The translations under genes and the position numbers were made by a program. A stretch of DNA of 64,000 bases from Glandiceps talaboti. Its lineage: Eukaryota > Hemichordata > Enteropneusta > Spengelidae. The notes beneath the pieces are model-generated. The model was not told the origin of the DNA. It searched no databases and saw nothing but the letters and a program-made list of their open reading frames with translations. The stretch spans positions 4,295,501 to 4,359,500 of the forward strand of contig NC_135555.1 of NCBI RefSeq assembly GCF_964340395.1, read 5' to 3'. This document shows, piece after piece, positions 63,750-64,000 of the stretch; position 1 is the first letter of the stretch; the number at the start of each line of letters is the position of its first letter.

Positions 63750-64000
63750 GTTTGTCTTTGACAAGCGTGTTTTTTCTGGGTTTACACCAGATCGGGGAAT
63801 TTCGTCATGTAAAATGTTATATTTAAAGTTGTAACAAAACACATTTTCAGAGCAGGATTTTTCTGCATAGTGTACACCGTATGTAGATTACATTGACTGA
63901 GATGCAGAATATTCGTTTCACTTTCTTTCAATGTTTTTAATATTACTGTCAGTGGGCGGGGCATCTTTCTTGTTGTTGAATATTGTTTCTTCTTGTCATC

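Overview
This is a window of animal nuclear DNA. Genes are split by many introns of a few hundred to about 2,000 bases with GT-AG ends. Spaces between genes hold microsatellites, minisatellites and small inverted-repeat transposons. The proteins match vertebrate ones closely but not at vertebrate level, and the AT-rich, repeat-laden style fits a marine invertebrate bilaterian (a lophotrochozoan or a non-vertebrate deuterostome). I cannot name the species. I saw no rRNA, tRNA, CRISPR array or retrovirus-like element.

Layout, left to right: (1) 453-9729, plus: last eleven exons of AMFR/gp78, an ER-membrane ubiquitin ligase; its 5' exons lie before the window. (2) 9730-16177: gene-poor. (3) 16178-16388, minus: first coding exon of DAD1, a subunit of oligosaccharyltransferase; its later exons were not found. 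(4) 20026-31040, minus: a 14-exon gene for a 971-residue protein with six U1/matrin-like C2H2 fingers, five of them cut by an intron at nearly the same place. Transposons and minisatellites fill its introns and flanks. (5) 33909-37076, minus: a glutamine-rich protein of unknown function. (6) 37229-42134, plus: DHRS1, a short-chain dehydrogenase. (7) 43595-51286, minus: GOT2, mitochondrial aspartate aminotransferase, complete in eleven exons. (8) 51480-55415, plus: NDUFAF6, a complex I assembly factor, complete in seven exons. (9) 58542-63451, minus: a nine-exon gene joining a cysteine-rich N-terminus, an F-box and an E2-like UBC fold without its catalytic cysteine. (10) 63702-63749, plus: first coding exon of a gene that runs off the window.

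Three gene pairs stand head to head with 150-250 bases between start codons (5/6, 7/8, 9/10), suggesting shared two-way promoters. GOT2 and NDUFAF6 both make mitochondrial proteins. AMFR and the F-box/E2-like gene both belong to the ubiquitin system; AMFR and DAD1 both act at the ER.

The most unusual pattern is not a gene. In AMFR, DHRS1, GOT2 and NDUFAF6, short pieces of exon, often with the splice site, have been copied locally, once or many times, into the neighbouring intron. I count about ten cases of different ages. The other leading observations are the F-box/E2-variant fusion, the intron-split zinc fingers, and a transposon carrying a zinc-finger exon with a splice donor. All exon joins were made by eye from reading frame, splice sites and phase; none is supported by RNA here.
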